The notes under the pieces were generated by a model. It made no database searches, was not told where the DNA came from, and was given only the letters and a program-made list of their open reading frames with translations. Source: Oscillospiraceae bacterium (lineage in GTDB: Bacteria; Bacillota; Clostridia; Oscillospirales; Acutalibacteraceae). Taken from it: a stretch of DNA of 64,000 nucleotides. Location: positions 1-64,000 of the forward strand of contig DPOR01000006.1 of assembly GCA_003538135.1 (NCBI GenBank), in the 5' to 3' direction. Both the position numbers and the translations under genes were made by a program. Positions 26,068 through 35,146 of the stretch are shown piece by piece. The first letter of the stretch is position 1. The number at the start of each line of letters is the position of its first letter.

Positions 26068-27420
26068 ATGTCCGAATCTATTTACGAATTTTTATGGTAT
26101 GTCAACAACATAATGCTCGCTCTGCTTCAGGGCGGCTTTCTTTGGTATAACCTGACACCGAAATTTAATAAACACCTTGTCTTTTTGATAACCACCGTTC
26201 CGTTTGTATTTTTGGTTGTCTCGCAGAAATTCGTGACCTTTGTTGCCCCGTCGTTTCTGGTTCTGCTTCCGCTCGCGTATTATTTCATTTGCGCGGCGGT
26301 GCTCTACAAGGACAAGTTCCGAACGAAGGCATTTGTGTCGATAGCAATTTTTGCGTTGGAATCCAGCTTCACCGCCGTTGTGGCTTCGATGTTAAATCTG
26401 TTTGGAATAGGCAGCAACGACCCTGAGGCCAATCTGGTTCTCACGCCGTTTCTGCTCGTGTACACAGTGATTTTCCTTGTGTTTACATATTTCAGAAAGC
26501 GAAAGCTTGAGGGCGGGGCGATAAAACCGACTTCGATGCTCGCATTTATCATCTTTCCGCTGAGTCAAATGCTGCTGCTCGACACCTGCATGATCCTGTT
26601 AAATCACTTCGATTGGGCGGGCGAAAACAGCCCTCTCTCCCTTTTTAAAGACCGCGATCGCACAACAATAATAGTTTTTGCCGTCGTCGCAATTTTCAGT
26701 ATCGCCGCGGACGTCATACTTTTCTATGTTATGAACCGCTCTTCGCAGAGCGAAAAGCTGCGCGAGGCGCTGAAGATGCAGGAATATCAGAACAGCGTCA
26801 ACCTCGAATACTACAAGAATGTCGAGCAAAACAGCGTTGAGGCGAGAAAGATACGTCACGACCTCGCCAACATGGTGCAGACCGCCTGCGAGATAATGGA
26901 GAACGGTACGGACAGCGATAAGGAGTCCGCAAAGAAGATGCTCTCTCAGCTCAAAACAGAGGTTGCGGACATAAAAATAGAGCGTTTCTGCCAAAACACG
27001 CTCGTAAATGCGATAGCCTCGAACAAGGCCGCGGAATGCAGAAAAAACGAAATCGATTTCGACTTTGACCTGCGCGTTCCGGAGACTCTCGACATAGAAG
27101 AAATAGATATATGCAAGGCTTACGTCAACATTTTCGACAACGCGATAAACGCGGCGAAGGCAATCGACGGGAAAAGATATGTAAAGATAAAGAGCTTTAT
27201 AGACGAGAGCGACGGGATGCTCTACATAACCGGCGAAAACAATGTGGCTCCGGACTATGAGGACAAGAAAAAGAGCCGCACGGGCGAGCACGGCTACGGA
27301 TTGAGGATTCTCAGAGACACCGCCGAAAAATACGGCGGACGACTTGTGACCGACGACAAGGGTGACACCTTTACAGTCGTCATGACGATGCGCGCGGCCG
27401 CGGGCAGCCCGAAAAACTGA
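26068..27420 (+). CDS. Orphan GHKL-domain sensor histidine kinase (AgrC/peptide-sensor type)
   Basis: 450 residues from ATG 26068 (MSESIYEFLWYV), with GGGAGGGG upstream; an in-frame GTG at 26053 overlaps that site. About six to seven membrane segments fill residues 1-225, without an extracellular sensor domain, as in AgrC/ComD-type receptors. Then come a short coiled region, a phospho-acceptor box with EARKIRHDLANMVQT (His in RHDL), and a GHKL ATPase domain with the N box NIFDNAINAAK and the GYGLRILRDTAEKYGG G-box region. No LytTR or other response regulator gene is adjacent, which is unusual for this class. Downstream, across a shared terminator, lie two short amphipathic-peptide genes on the other strand. 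Ligand unknown. Confidence 0.85.
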   Translation: MSESIYEFLWYVNNIMLALLQGGFLWYNLTPKFNKHLVFLITTVPFVFLVVSQKFVTFVAPSFLVLLPLAYYFICAAVLYKDKFRTKAFVSIAIFALESSFTAVVASMLNLFGIGSNDPEANLVLTPFLLVYTVIFLVFTYFRKRKLEGGAIKPTSMLAFIIFPLSQMLLLDTCMILLNHFDWAGENSPLSLFKDRDRTTIIVFAVVAIFSIAADVILFYVMNRSSQSEKLREALKMQEYQNSVNLEYYKNVEQNSVEARKIRHDLANMVQTACEIMENGTDSDKESAKKMLSQLKTEVADIKIERFCQNTLVNAIASNKAAECRKNEIDFDFDLRVPETLDIEEIDICKAYVNIFDNAINAAKAIDGKRYVKIKSFIDESDGMLYITGENNVAPDYEDKKKSRTGEHGYGLRILRDTAEKYGGRLVTDDKGDTFTVVMTMRAAAGSPKN

Positions 27421-27440
27421 TTCCGGCGCGGAAAACAAAT

Positions 27441-27492
27441 AAAAAAAGAAGGTCATAATCGCAGCAACCGCTCGAATTATGACCTTTGAATT
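27441..27492. terminator. Bidirectional terminator between the GHKL kinase and peptide genes
   Basis: Arms AAGGTCATAAT (27449-27459) and ATTATGACCTT (27476-27486), with A7 on one side and TGAATTTTT on the other, so it can end both the kinase mRNA and the convergent peptide mRNA. Confidence 0.8.
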
Positions 27493-27525
27493 TTTCTTCA
27501 GCTCTGCATTAAAATGCAGTCCCTC

Positions 27526-27612
27526 TTATTTCGGAATGAACCAGAAAAGGTGCTCAAGAATAAATCTTACATACTCAAAGTACGCTTCTAAAATTCTCTG
27601 GATGATCTCCAT
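27526..27612 (-). CDS. 28-residue amphipathic helical peptide (modulin-like), downstream gene
   Basis: MEIIQRILEAYFEYVRF followed by ILEHLFWFIPK. ATG 27612 has a full GAGGAGG ribosome site 7 nt upstream. Every charged residue before His21 (Glu2, Arg6, Glu9, Glu13, Arg16, Glu20) falls at i+4/i+3 spacing, so a helix would have one charged face and one strongly hydrophobic aromatic face. No signal peptide, leader or Cys. This is the shape of phenol-soluble-modulin or delta-toxin-like peptides, but sequence similarity is not claimed; a small membrane-active toxin, signal or regulator of a membrane protein are alternatives. It lies 22 nt downstream of the 38-residue peptide gene, in the same unit. 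Confidence 0.7.
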   Translation of the reverse strand: MEIIQRILEAYFEYVRFILEHLFWFIPK

Positions 27613-27634
27613 TACTTTTCCCTCCTCGTTAAAT

Positions 27635-27751
27635 TTAAGCGATTCCGAAAATCAGCTTTATAAGCTCTATTATCGGGCCTATAGTAACCCAATAAAGCGC
27701 CTTGCCCGACCACTCGAGTGCCTTAAGCAACAGTTCCAATGCCGCTTCCAT
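27635..27751 (-). CDS. 38-residue amphipathic helical peptide (modulin-like), upstream gene
   Basis: Begins MEAALELLLKALEWSGKALY, continues with a Gly-Pro kink and ends IIELIKLIFGIA. ATG 27751 has GGGAGGGG 5-6 nt upstream and a consensus-like promoter 49 nt before it. Charged residues at 2, 6, 10, 13 and 17 lie on one helical face; the rest is Leu/Ile/Trp-rich. A longer in-frame extension upstream would overlap the promoter and is rejected. First gene of a two-peptide unit, divergent from a TetR-family gene and convergent with a GHKL kinase. Function unknown; candidates are membrane-active peptides or secreted signals. Only the amphipathic design and expression signals are seen directly. Confidence 0.7.
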   Translation of the reverse strand: MEAALELLLKALEWSGKALYWVTIGPIIELIKLIFGIA

Positions 27752-27799
27752 TTCGTCCCCTCCCTTCGCATTGTAAGATTGACTTATAACTGCATTTAT

Positions 27800-27828
27800 A
27801 GTATAATCTCTACGCTTTGTTGCGTCAA
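27800..27828 (-). promoter_or_regulatory. Sigma-A promoter of the two-peptide operon
   Basis: TTGACG (27828-27823), a 17-nt spacer and TATACT (27805-27800) on the minus strand. Confidence 0.75.
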
Positions 27829-27853
27829 TCAACAAAAATTTACGATTTGTGCG

Positions 27854-27887
27854 CAACTGAACAAATCGGGGCTTTTTTGTTCAGTTG
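27854..27887. promoter_or_regulatory. 12-bp inverted repeat, probable TetR operator
   Basis: CAACTGAACAAA (27854-27865) and TTTGTTCAGTTG (27876-27887) are perfect complements around a 10-nt centre. It lies 26 nt upstream of the peptide -35 box and 24 nt before the TetR start codon, in the divergent region, as expected for an autoregulatory operator. A hairpin in RNA is the alternative reading. Confidence 0.5.
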
Positions 27888-27911
27888 ACAACCTACGGAG
27901 GCAAAGATTTC

Positions 27912-28496
27912 ATGGAAAACCGCCGCATTTTAATAACAAAGCAGCTGCTTTGCGAGAGCTTCATTTCACTGCTCAAGCAAAAGCCCATAGACAAAATTTC
28001 GGTAACGGAACTCTGCCAAGCAGCCAACGTCAACAGAGGGTCTTTCTATGCCCACTATGCCGATGTTTACGACCTTTTGGGTCAAATAGAAGGCATTGTC
28101 TACGAGCGTCTCTGCGATGCCGTAAGAAACTGCAACTACACAAAAAGCGACTTCCCCCGGATAAACAAAATAATAGAGACCGTGGAGGCTGAGCGTTCAT
28201 TTTGCAACGCACTGTTCGGCAAATACGGCAGCAAGCAGTTTTTGGACGAATGCTGCGAAATAAACCGCCGCGACATAACAGACGAGTGGAGACAAAAATT
28301 CCCCGACCTTGACGACCTGACCTTAAACACAACATACACCTTTATGGTCAAGGGCTCCCTGGGCATAATCGAGGAATGGGTCAACAACGATTTTTCGCAG
28401 CCCGCCGACTTCATTTCGCTTTCAATATGCGATATGTACGCCGCCGTTCTTGCTAAGCTTGACGGTATGCAGAAAAGCGTTGCCGCCAAAAAATAA
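27912..28496 (+). CDS. TetR/AcrR-family regulator
   Basis: 194 residues from ATG 27912 (MENRRILITKQLLCESF), with GGAGG about 10 nt upstream. Helix-turn-helix near residues 28-50 (KISVTELCQAANVNRGSFYAHY), the classic TetR pattern; the C-terminal ~140 residues are a helical ligand or dimer domain resembling the TetR_C_8/DhaS-like class (MVKGSLGIIEEWVNND). Transcribed away from the two-peptide operon, with an inverted repeat between them, so the peptide genes and itself are the likely targets. Effector unknown. Confidence 0.88.
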   Translation: MENRRILITKQLLCESFISLLKQKPIDKISVTELCQAANVNRGSFYAHYADVYDLLGQIEGIVYERLCDAVRNCNYTKSDFPRINKIIETVEAERSFCNALFGKYGSKQFLDECCEINRRDITDEWRQKFPDLDDLTLNTTYTFMVKGSLGIIEEWVNNDFSQPADFISLSICDMYAAVLAKLDGMQKSVAAKK

Positions 28497-28514
28497 ATCA
28501 CAGACAGGTCAAAA

Positions 28515-28570
28515 AGCAAAAGCTGTAAATTACCGATCGCCGCAGGGCAGGTAATTTACAGCTTTGTTTG
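28515..28570. terminator. Bidirectional terminator between tetR and lepA
   Basis: 16-bp perfect arms AAAGCTGTAAATTACC (28519-28534) and its complement (28550-28565), with A-rich and T-rich flanks; serves the convergent genes tetR-like and lepA. Confidence 0.85.
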
Positions 28571-28579
28571 TTTTGTCTG

Positions 28580-30391
28580 TCAATCGTCGTCGAGCTTGAG
28601 AACCGCCATAAACGCCTCTTGCGGCACTTCGACCGTGCCGAACTGGCGCATACGCTTCTTGCCCTCCTTCTGCTTTTCGAGCAGCTTCTTCTTTCGGGTT
28701 ATGTCGCCGCCGTAGCACTTGGCAAGAACGTCTTTTCTCATCGCCTTGACAGTCTCGCGGGCGATGACCTTACCGCCGATGGCTATCTGAATCGGAATCT
28801 CAAACAGCTGGCGTGGGATGTTGTCCTTGAGCTTTTCGGCTATCTTTCTTGCGCGCCCATACGCCTTGTCGGAGTGGATAATAAACGAGAGCGCGTCGAT
28901 TATCTCGCCGTTTAAGAGAACGTCGAGCTTTACGAGGTTCGAGCGGCGGTAATCGGTTATCTCATAGTCAAACGACGCATAGCCGCGGGTGCGCGACTTG
29001 AGAGAATCAAAGAAATCGTAGATTATCTCGTTGAGCGGCAGCTCATAGAGGATGTCCACGCGGTCGGAGGCGATATAGGTCATGTTCTTGAACACGCCGC
29101 GGCGCTCCTGGCACAAGTCCATTATCGCGCCGACATATTCGGGCGGCGAATAGATATGCGCGTTGGTGAACGGCTCCTCGCTGTAATCGATATTGACGGG
29201 GTCGGGATAGTGAGTCGGGTTATCGATTTCGATAACGCTGCCGTCGGTCAGGTGTATCTTATATATGACACTCGGAACGGTGGTCACGAGGTCGAGGTCG
29301 TATTCGCGCTCAAGGCGCTCCTGGATTATCTCGAGGTGGAGCAGACCCAAAAAGCCGCAGCGGAAGCCAAAGCCGAGCGCGCCGGAGGTCTCCGGCTCAT
29401 ATGAGAGCGAGGCATCGTTGAGCTGGAGCTTTTCGAGCGCGTCGCGCAGGTTCTCGTAGTCTGCGCCGTCGGCGGGATATACGCCGCAGAAAACCATCGG
29501 GTTCACCTTGCGGTAGCCTGCAAGCGGCTCTTTTGCGGGGTTCTCCGCGGTCGTCACGGTGTCGCCGACGCGGGCGTCGCTGACAGTCTTTATCGAGGCG
29601 GTAATATATCCGACCTCGCCCGAGGTCAGCTCTTCGGCAGGCTCCATGCTCGTAGCGCGCATATAGCCGACCTCGACAACGGTAAACTGTGCGCCGGTCG
29701 CCATCATGCGCATGGTGTCGCCCGCCTTAATCCTGCCCTCTTTTATTCGCACGTAGACGATAACGCCCTTGTAGCTGTCATAGACAGAGTCGAAGATAAG
29801 CGCTCTGAGCGGCAAAGTATCGTCGGTCTCGGGCGCGGGGATATCCAGAACTATGCGTTCGAGCACGGCCTCGACATTTTCACCCGTCTTTGCCGAGACG
29901 CGCGGGGCATTCGAGCAGTCGAGTCCGATTATCTTCTCAACCTCCTCGGCAACTCTGTCGGGGTCGGCTGCGGGCAGGTCAATTTTATTGATAACGGGGA
30001 CTATCTCGAGGTCGTGGTCGAGCGCCAAATAGGTGTTTGCCAGCGTCTGCGCCTCGATGCCCTGCGACGCGTCGATTATGAGCACCGCACCCTCGCACGC
30101 GGCAAGGGAGCGCGAGACCTCATAGTTGAAATCGACGTGGCCGGGAGTGTCGATGAGATTGAGCTCATAGACCTCGCCGTCGCTCGCGGTGTAGTCCATC
30201 TTGACCGCGTGCGCCTTTATTGTTATTCCGCGCTCGCGCTCAAGATCCATATTGTCGAGAATCTGGGCGGTCATATCGCGCTTCGCCACGGAGTCGGTCA
30301 GCTCGAGGAGTCTGTCCGCAAGGGTCGATTTGCCGTGGTCGATGTGCGCTATAATGCTGAAATTTCTGATGTTTTCTTTCTTCGTAGACAA
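28580..30391 (-). CDS. lepA: Elongation factor 4 (LepA)
   Basis: 603 residues, normal length. GTPase that back-translocates or rescues stalled ribosomes. P-loop AHIDHGKST, switch [20 protein letters not shown], then EF-G-like domains and the LepA-specific C-terminus. The start codon is TTG at 30391 ([11 protein letters not shown]), with AAGGA upstream; there is no suitable ATG. Located 23 nt downstream of the transporter gene and probably in the same transcript. Confidence 0.97.
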   Translation of the reverse strand: MSTKKENIRNFSIIAHIDHGKSTLADRLLELTDSVAKRDMTAQILDNMDLERERGITIKAHAVKMDYTASDGEVYELNLIDTPGHVDFNYEVSRSLAACEGAVLIIDASQGIEAQTLANTYLALDHDLEIVPVINKIDLPAADPDRVAEEVEKIIGLDCSNAPRVSAKTGENVEAVLERIVLDIPAPETDDTLPLRALIFDSVYDSYKGVIVYVRIKEGRIKAGDTMRMMATGAQFTVVEVGYMRATSMEPAEELTSGEVGYITASIKTVSDARVGDTVTTAENPAKEPLAGYRKVNPMVFCGVYPADGADYENLRDALEKLQLNDASLSYEPETSGALGFGFRCGFLGLLHLEIIQERLEREYDLDLVTTVPSVIYKIHLTDGSVIEIDNPTHYPDPVNIDYSEEPFTNAHIYSPPEYVGAIMDLCQERRGVFKNMTYIASDRVDILYELPLNEIIYDFFDSLKSRTRGYASFDYEITDYRRSNLVKLDVLLNGEIIDALSFIIHSDKAYGRARKIAEKLKDNIPRQLFEIPIQIAIGGKVIARETVKAMRKDVLAKCYGGDITRKKKLLEKQKEGKKRMRQFGTVEVPQEAFMAVLKLDDD

Positions 30392-30414
30392 TTCTTTGAT
30401 CCTTTCGTGGGTCT

Positions 30415-31950
30415 TTAGTCAAGCTCGGCAAAAAGAGTATCCGCAGACGGTCTGCCTATCCACATATCGCCGAAGCTCTGACCCGCTATTTCCTCGCAGC
30501 GCTTTATCTGCTCGGGGGTCAGAGTGCATCTGCCCGTCTCCTTCTTCTCTTTTATCGCCTCGATTATCATCTTGTGATCCTCTCGGGTCATCTTATAGGT
30601 GAACACGCAGACATAGACAAGGGCGACAAAGATGAGCGGCAGTATGCAGTAAGTCAGTCTCAGGCCGAATATACCCTTGGCGGTCTGCTCGAGGGCGTTC
30701 GCATTCTCCGCGCCCGTGCGCAGGCCGAAGCCGTTGAGAATGAAGCCGGTGAACGCACTCATAAGTCCGTTTATGGTCTTTTTGATGAGCGTATTAAACG
30801 TCGAGATAACGCCCTCGCGGCGGCGGCCCGTTATCATCTCGTCAACATCCGTAACATCGGGCTGGATATTGGTGGCGGTGAAGCCGGGGCCGGAGAAGCC
30901 GAAATTATAGAGGAATATAGCAATAATAATGACCCAAAGCGGGGTGTTCTTGTTGATGAAAAGGTTCATTATAAGTCCGGCGGCCATAATCGGAGTTAAA
31001 ATCTTTCCGCACAGCTGCTTGCCCTTTTTCATCGTCATAAGATAATTTATCGGGAAGCCCGACGCCTCGGATGCGCCCGCAATCGATTGCAGGGTATTGA
31101 AATAGCCGAAGCGCTGGGCGATATATCTGATGAAATACTGGTTGGAGTTCGCATAGAAGCCCTTTGCCATGGTATACATCGAGTTCAGTGCAAAATAGCG
31201 TCTGAACGCCTTGTTGCGGAACACCTGCTTATACTCCTCGATAAGCATTGTCGCGTTAAAGGGCGGCAGCTTCATATCGAGCGAGCTCGGCTCCTTCGTG
31301 CATTTGAAGGTCACGAGCAGGGGCAGCGAGAACCACAGGCACAAAATCGCGCCGAAGAACATAAACTTCGGTCTTGAAGCGGCGGACATCTCCATGTTCG
31401 TAAAGCCGAGCGACAGCGACACGAGCAGGAAGGAAGTGACCATGCCCACGGAGTTCATTATATACTGCACCGAGTTATACTGCGTGCGCAGCGAATACTC
31501 GGGCGCGACAACGGGCAGCATGGCAACATGGGGCACGGTGACGAGAGTCAGCGCCGTGTTATAGAGCATATAGGCGAGCATATAGTAGAGCATTGTCGCA
31601 GTCGTGTTGCCGGTAGCCGAGATGCCGAACGAAGTCCACAGGCAGAAATACGAAACCGCTATCGGAACAAAGCCCCAGAGCAGATATCTTCTGTGCCTGC
31701 CGTATTTCGAGCGGGTGCGGTCGGTTATGATGCCCATGACGGGGTCTGTGACCGCGTCCCAGATATGAGCCATTGCAATGACCATTCCGGCCTGGTCGGG
31801 TCTGAGCTTTTCGACCTCGGTCAAAAATGACAGAAAATAGAGCGAGATGATGTACGAGCCGCCGCCGAAAAGTATGCTTGCGAAATTGTAGCCCACCATG
31901 GGGCCTATCTTTCCGAAGAACGACGATATCTTTGAGTCCTTTTTACTCAC
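30415..31950 (-). CDS. MFS transporter of the glycoside-pentoside-hexuronide (GPH/MelB) type
   Basis: 511 residues with about 12 membrane segments. GPH features: the N-terminal [21 protein letters not shown] segment, [30 protein letters not shown] with the conserved D-P-x-x-G motif and the basic loop, and a long C-terminal cytosolic end. Members move sugars or glycosides with Na+ or H+. Substrate not predictable, as no glycosidase gene is adjacent. Transcribed towards lepA. Promoter TTGACA-N16-TAAAAT at 32006-32033. Confidence 0.88.
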   Translation of the reverse strand: MSKKDSKISSFFGKIGPMVGYNFASILFGGGSYIISLYFLSFLTEVEKLRPDQAGMVIAMAHIWDAVTDPVMGIITDRTRSKYGRHRRYLLWGFVPIAVSYFCLWTSFGISATGNTTATMLYYMLAYMLYNTALTLVTVPHVAMLPVVAPEYSLRTQYNSVQYIMNSVGMVTSFLLVSLSLGFTNMEMSAASRPKFMFFGAILCLWFSLPLLVTFKCTKEPSSLDMKLPPFNATMLIEEYKQVFRNKAFRRYFALNSMYTMAKGFYANSNQYFIRYIAQRFGYFNTLQSIAGASEASGFPINYLMTMKKGKQLCGKILTPIMAAGLIMNLFINKNTPLWVIIIAIFLYNFGFSGPGFTATNIQPDVTDVDEMITGRRREGVISTFNTLIKKTINGLMSAFTGFILNGFGLRTGAENANALEQTAKGIFGLRLTYCILPLIFVALVYVCVFTYKMTREDHKMIIEAIKEKKETGRCTLTPEQIKRCEEIAGQSFGDMWIGRPSADTLFAELD

Positions 31951-32005
31951 TGTTTTCCCCTCTTTGCTTTGTTTTATATAATATAGCCGCTATTATAACA
32001 ATATA

Positions 32006-32033
32006 ATTTTACAGTAAAACCCGGATTTGTCAA
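32006..32033 (-). promoter_or_regulatory. Sigma-A promoter of the GPH transporter-lepA unit
   Basis: TTGACA (32033-32028), a 16-nt spacer and TAAAAT (32011-32006) on the minus strand. Confidence 0.6.
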
Positions 32034-32252
32034 TACGATGTTGAAAAAGCGTCGATCGGATAAAAAAATATTTTTTATCAAAGACCCGACGAAAAATTTT
32101 ATTGTTCTTTTTATATCGATATTCCGTTACTGTTTATGTTTTTCGGCGTTTTGTCCGCACTATTTTCGGCAAAATGCACAGACAAAATCCGCCTTGCGGA
32201 ATAACGCACAAAAAGGCGGGCGGACAAGCGGTCAAAATCTCTTTTGCGCGCC
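32034..32252. other. Divergent intergenic region before glyS
   Basis: No gene supported and no T-box pattern that I can recognise (no clear T-box sequence TGGNACCGCG and no leader of sufficient length after the glyS promoter). Confidence 0.4.
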
Positions 32253-32281
32253 TTGACTTTTGGCATTTTTTAGATTATCAT
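32253..32281 (+). promoter_or_regulatory. Sigma-A promoter of glyS
   Basis: TTGACT (32253-32258), a 17-nt spacer and TATCAT (32276-32281), 33 nt before the start codon, so the leader is too short for a T-box. Confidence 0.7.
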
Positions 32282-32314
32282 ATGCTGGAATGAATAATAG
32301 GGGAGAAAGCACTT

Positions 32315-33697
32315 ATGCTAAACAATACCGAAAAAACAATGGAAAAAATCGTCGCCCTGTGCAAGAACAGAGGCTTTATTTTTGCCGGAAGCGACATCTA
32401 CGGCGGTCTTGCGAACACCTGGGACTACGGTCCGCTGGGCGCGAGAATGAAAAACAACGTCAAGGACACCTGGCGCAAAAGATTCATTCAGGAGCGCAGA
32501 AACAGCTACGAGGTTGACGCGGACATTCTCATGCACCCGAGAGTCTGGGAGGCGAGCGGACACATCGCCAGCTTCTCCGACCCGCTGCTCGACTGCAAGG
32601 AATGCAAAATGCGCCACAGAGCCGATACTCTCATCGAGAATTTCGACCCCAACGCCCATCCCGACAGCATGACCAAGGAGGAGATGTTTGAGTTCATTAA
32701 GGCTCACTCCATCCCCTGCCCCCACTGCGGCAAGCACAACTTCACGGACATAAGAGAGTTCAACCTCATGTTCCAGACCTACCGCGGAGTCACCAACGAC
32801 GCCAAGAGCATAATCTATCTGCGTCCCGAAAACGCGCAGGGCGAATATGTAAACTTCCTCAACGTCCAGCGCTCGATGAGAGCGAAGCTGCCCTTCAGCA
32901 TCGGTCAGATAGGCAAGGCGTTCAGAAACGAGATAACCCCCGGCAACTTCACCTTCAGAACCATCGAGTTCGAGCAGATGGAGTTCCAGACCTTCTGCAA
33001 GAAGGGCTCCGACAACGAGCTCTATGACTACTTCAAGCAGTTCGGCAAGAAGTATTTTGAGGATCTCGGCATAGCTCCCGAGCATCTGCGCTTCCACGAC
33101 CATGAGAAGCTCGCTCACTACGCCAAGGCCGCGTGCGACATAGAGTTCCTCTTCCCGTTCGGCTGGGGCGAGATAAACGGTACCCACAACAGAACGGACT
33201 TCGACCTGACGAGACATCAGGAATACAGCGGTCAGAAAATGGACTACCTCGATCCCGAGACAAACGAGAAGTTCATTCCCTATATAATAGAATCCACCTA
33301 CGGACTCGACAGAACCGTGCTCGCGCTGCTGTGCGAAGCGTATGACGAGGAAGTTATCGACGCAGAGAAGAACGACACCCGCGTGGTGCTCCATCTCTCC
33401 CCCGTCGTCGCGCCCTACAAGGCCGCGGTACTTCCCCTGTCGAAGAAGCTGTCCGGCGAGGCTGTCAGGATTTGTGACGAGCTTAGCCGCAAATTCATGG
33501 TCGACTTCGACGAGACCGGCTCCATCGGCAAGCGCTATCGCCGCCAGGACGAGATCGGCACTCCGCTTTGCATCACCTTTGACTTCGACTCCGTCGAGGA
33601 TCACTGCGTGACCGTGCGCGACCGCGACACGATGAAGCAGGAGCGTATTGCGATAGACGAGCTTGAAAGCTACATCGCCTCGCGCATCGAGTTCTGA
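32315..33697 (+). CDS. glyS: Glycyl-tRNA synthetase, alpha2 class IIa type
   Basis: 460 residues. Charges tRNA-Gly in the cytosol. Start ATG 32315 with GGGGAGA 9 nt upstream. Class II motifs: WDYGPLGARMKNN at the start, motif 2 FRNEITPGNFTFRTIEFEQMEF-type (Arg in FRNE), motif 3 GLDRTVLALL, and a C-terminal anticodon-binding domain (PVVAPYKAAVLPL). Cys pairs in CKECKMRH and CPHCGKHN may bind zinc in the insertion. This is the single-chain dimeric type rather than the two-subunit GlyQ/GlyS type. Confidence 0.97.
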   Translation: MLNNTEKTMEKIVALCKNRGFIFAGSDIYGGLANTWDYGPLGARMKNNVKDTWRKRFIQERRNSYEVDADILMHPRVWEASGHIASFSDPLLDCKECKMRHRADTLIENFDPNAHPDSMTKEEMFEFIKAHSIPCPHCGKHNFTDIREFNLMFQTYRGVTNDAKSIIYLRPENAQGEYVNFLNVQRSMRAKLPFSIGQIGKAFRNEITPGNFTFRTIEFEQMEFQTFCKKGSDNELYDYFKQFGKKYFEDLGIAPEHLRFHDHEKLAHYAKAACDIEFLFPFGWGEINGTHNRTDFDLTRHQEYSGQKMDYLDPETNEKFIPYIIESTYGLDRTVLALLCEAYDEEVIDAEKNDTRVVLHLSPVVAPYKAAVLPLSKKLSGEAVRICDELSRKFMVDFDETGSIGKRYRRQDEIGTPLCITFDFDSVEDHCVTVRDRDTMKQERIAIDELESYIASRIEF

Positions 33698-33738
33698 TTT
33701 TTAAGCAAGTTTACAAATTTCAAAGGAGAGCGAAACAC

Positions 33739-35118
33739 ATGAAAGTAAATTTCACCGAGACTGTCCTTCGAGACGCGAATCAGTCGCTTATTGCGACCCG
33801 TATGCCCTTTGAGGCTTTCGAGGGAATACTGCCGGAGCTTGACAAGGCCGGCTACTATTCGCTCGAGTGCTGGGGCGGCGCCACGTTCGACTCCTGCCTG
33901 CGTTATCTCAACGAAGACCCGTGGGAGCGCCTGCGCAAGATTCGCAAGGCCTGCCCGAACACCAAGCTTCAGATGCTCCTCAGAGGTCAGAATCTTCTGG
34001 GCTATAAGCATTATCCCGACGATGTCGTCCGTCTTTTCGTCAGAAAGAGCGTTGAAAACGGTATCGACATCATCCGCATATTTGACGCCCTCAACGACCT
34101 GAGAAACATCGAAACGGCAGTTGACGAGACTGTTAAGTGCGGCGCTCACGCATCCGGCACCATTTGCTACACCACCAGCCCCATCCACAACATCGAAAGC
34201 TACATCAAGCTCGCAAAAGACCTCGAGAGCATGGGCGTTCAGTCCGTCTGCATAAAGGACATGGCGGGCATCATGGATCCCCAGAGCGCTTACGATCTTG
34301 TCAAGGGCATAAAGGAGAATATATCGCTCCCCGTTATCGTCCACACTCACTCGACCACAGGCCTCGGCCCCGTGACCCTGCAGAAGGCCGTTGAAGCCGG
34401 CGCGGATGTTATCGACACCGCTATCTCCTGCTTCTCAAACGGCACCTCTCAGCCGCCCACAGAGACTATGGCCTACATTTTCGAGAAAGAGGGCTACGAA
34501 GTCCCGCTCGATATGGGCACGCTCAAGAAAATCAACGATTTCTTCAAGCCCGTTCGCAACGACGCTCTCAAGAGCGGATTGCTCAACCCCGTCGTTTTGA
34601 CAACTCAGACCGACGCTCTCAACTATCAGATTCCCGGCGGAATGCTCTCGAACCTTGTCGCTCAGCTGACAGCGCAGAAGAAGCTTGACAAGCTCGATGA
34701 AGTTCTCGCGGAAACCCCGAGAGTCCGCGAGGATCTCGGCTATCCTCCGCTCGTCACCCCCATGAGCCAGATGGTCGGCGTTCAGGCGACCGCAAACGTG
34801 CTCGCGGGTGAGAGATACAAGAACATCTCCAAGGAAGTTAAGAACTATATCAAGGGCGAATACGGCAAGGCTCCCGGCAAGATAAACGAGGAGCTGCAGA
34901 AGAAGGTTCTCGGCGACGAGAAGCCGATAACCTGCCGCTATGCGGACCTGCTTGAGCCCGGTCTCCCGGCTGCAAGAGAGTATCTCGGCGACAGAGCGAC
35001 CTGCGACGAGGATGTTCTCTCTTATATAGCCTTCCCGACACAGGCGGAAGCGTTCTTCGACAAGCGCGACGAGAGAAAGAAGAACACTTTCAAATATAAG
35101 ATAGAGAGACTCGACTGA
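33739..35118 (+). CDS. oadA: Oxaloacetate decarboxylase-type carboxyltransferase, alpha subunit (no biotin domain)
   Basis: 459 residues. TIM-barrel carboxyltransferase that moves CO2 from the substrate, most likely oxaloacetate, to biotin. Active-site metal ligands seen: Asp12 in LRDANQS, Lys173 in IKDMAG, His202 and His204 in VHTHSTTG; family motif LECWGGATFD at 42-51 and LLRGQNLLGY at 80-89. It ends before the biotin-carrier domain present in Klebsiella OadA; that domain is a separate gene here. Start ATG 33739 with AAAGGAG. Operon oadA-oadG-carrier-oadB; spaced 41 nt from glyS. A different acyl substrate cannot be excluded but the alpha sequence favours oxaloacetate. Confidence 0.93.
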   Translation: MKVNFTETVLRDANQSLIATRMPFEAFEGILPELDKAGYYSLECWGGATFDSCLRYLNEDPWERLRKIRKACPNTKLQMLLRGQNLLGYKHYPDDVVRLFVRKSVENGIDIIRIFDALNDLRNIETAVDETVKCGAHASGTICYTTSPIHNIESYIKLAKDLESMGVQSVCIKDMAGIMDPQSAYDLVKGIKENISLPVIVHTHSTTGLGPVTLQKAVEAGADVIDTAISCFSNGTSQPPTETMAYIFEKEGYEVPLDMGTLKKINDFFKPVRNDALKSGLLNPVVLTTQTDALNYQIPGGMLSNLVAQLTAQKKLDKLDEVLAETPRVREDLGYPPLVTPMSQMVGVQATANVLAGERYKNISKEVKNYIKGEYGKAPGKINEELQKKVLGDEKPITCRYADLLEPGLPAAREYLGDRATCDEDVLSYIAFPTQAEAFFDKRDERKKNTFKYKIERLD

Positions 35119-35146
35119 GCCTCGGCAGAAAGGAATGGTTTTATCA

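Noticed and set aside
27635..27856. Longer 73-codon version of the 38-residue peptide, with a GG-like sequence that could be a double-glycine bacteriocin leader
   Set aside because: The extension overlaps the -10/-35 boxes at 27800-27828, and its GG codons are the ribosome site GGGAGGGG itself. The short form from ATG 27751 explains the signals better.
32034..32314. T-box leader before glyS
   Set aside because: The promoter at 32253-32281 leaves a leader of only about 25-30 nt, and no T-box core is visible.
32318..33604. 428-codon minus-strand ORF opposite glyS
   Set aside because: Antisense of a strongly conserved glycyl-tRNA synthetase; no ribosome site or known domain.
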